The position numbers and the translations under genes are program-made. From assembly GCF_002015085.1 (NCBI RefSeq), contig NZ_MUXW01000011.1:12546-55883 (forward strand): a DNA stretch of 43,338 bases, in the 5' to 3' direction. The stretch's first letter is position 1. Each line of letters opens with the position of its first letter. This DNA comes from Glaesserella parasuis. Lineage in GTDB: Bacteria > Pseudomonadota > Gammaproteobacteria > Enterobacterales > Pasteurellaceae. This document shows, piece after piece, positions 43,118-43,338 of the stretch. The notes under the pieces are model-generated. The model saw only the letters and a list, made by a program, of their open reading frames with translations. It searched no databases and had not been told where the DNA came from.

Positions 43118-43338
43118 GACCCTATCCCAAATTCTGTGTAAACACCCATTTCAACTTAACGGTGATCGTCTAGGCGATCACCAAAATCAATCATAAATCG
43201 ATTCATCGCCAGTTTCCAGTTCTGAATCGGCATTGTCCATTTTTTTGATGCATCTTTAATCGCAAGCCAAATCACTTTGAAAACTGAATCATCCGTCGGG
43301 AATACATTTCGTTTTTTAATCACGCTATTAAGCGATTC
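43118..43338 (-). mobile_element. IS256-family insertion sequence, right end (runs off the window)
   Basis: The end starting GACCCTATCCCAAATTCT (43118) resembles the terminal repeats of IS256-group elements, which read G-N-CCTATCC/ATTTTGTGTAAA-like. The transposase gene begins 38 bases inside. The left end lies outside the window. Confidence 0.6.
43156..43338 (-). CDS. IS256-family (mutator) transposase, C-terminal fragment
   Basis: The 60 codons read ESLNSVIKKRNVFPTDDSVF, then KVIWLAIKDASKKWTMPIQNW and a C-terminus NRFMIDFGDRLDDHR before a TAA. The NSxIKKR, FPTDDS and WTMPIxNW patterns are the C-terminal signature of IS256 transposases. The reading frame is intact to the window edge; the N-terminal two thirds lie outside. 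Confidence 0.88.
   Translation of the reverse strand, partial: ESLNSVIKKRNVFPTDDSVFKVIWLAIKDASKKWTMPIQNWKLAMNRFMIDFGDRLDDHR

Overview
This window looks like chromosomal DNA of a Pasteurellaceae bacterium close to Actinobacillus, Mannheimia or Glaesserella. The 9-mer ACAAGCGGT recurs (for example 1422-1430, 15457-15465, 21340-21348, 22159-22167); it is the core of the 'Apl-type' DNA uptake signal of that half of the family. The genes agree: an apfABCD-like type IV pilus operon, a 283-residue ThyA, an orphan PssA, a ZnuA with a histidine-rich loop, and a long PurC with a PurR box. The DNA is AT-rich and most spacers carry short palindromic repeats.

Layout. 103-789: M15 carboxypeptidase-like protein. 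815-6744 (minus): modE, then a peptide/nickel-family ABC transporter (binding protein, two permeases, one protein with two ATPase domains). 6889-7647: modA, facing modE, without modB or modC beside it. 7808-9273: lipoprotein and thyA. 9468-9929: tRNA array Gly-Leu-Gly-Leu-Gly with an exact 193-bp period. 10010-11627: DUF2726-like protein, then a purC with two lesions. 11822-13994: queuosine-precursor transporter yhhQ behind a candidate preQ1 riboswitch, and pepD. 14174-16946: gpt, gmk, radA. 17134-21158: pilin, assembly ATPase, platform protein, prepilin peptidase. 21242-24777: dapE, clpX-clpP, a SufE-like gene. 24855-25617: a broken DASS transporter gene. 25992-28876: yciO, rluB, bioB.

29005-33785 is the most unusual segment. 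Two homologous 3' gene halves, each with two Ig-like modules followed by an RTX-type glycine/aspartate-rich domain, point away from each other. They meet at a perfect 44-bp inverted repeat around a 136-bp segment that carries only a short shared linker. Neither has a promoter, start or N-terminal secreted part here. The arrangement resembles a C-terminal cassette switch (or its deleted, silent or misassembled remnant). The plus-strand half and its downstream flank carry three Hin-type uptake signals, which are foreign to the dialect of the rest of the window.

34116-40112: purM (PurR box), ribF, a small unknown gene, a zeta-toxin-like kinase gene placed inside the usual ribF-ileS pair, and ileS. 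40134-40561: a roughly 430-bp element with 50-bp inverted ends. 40617-43060: pssA and znuA. The window closes in the 3' end of an IS256-family transposase.

Functional threads: metal and cofactor supply (Mo, Zn, possibly Ni or peptide), purine and thymidylate metabolism under PurR, natural competence (uptake signals, pilus operon with a CRP-S-like site), and surface variation. purC, the DASS gene and one adhesin half carry frameshifts or stops, which means either real gene decay or, for the two poly-A cases, possible homopolymer sequencing errors.
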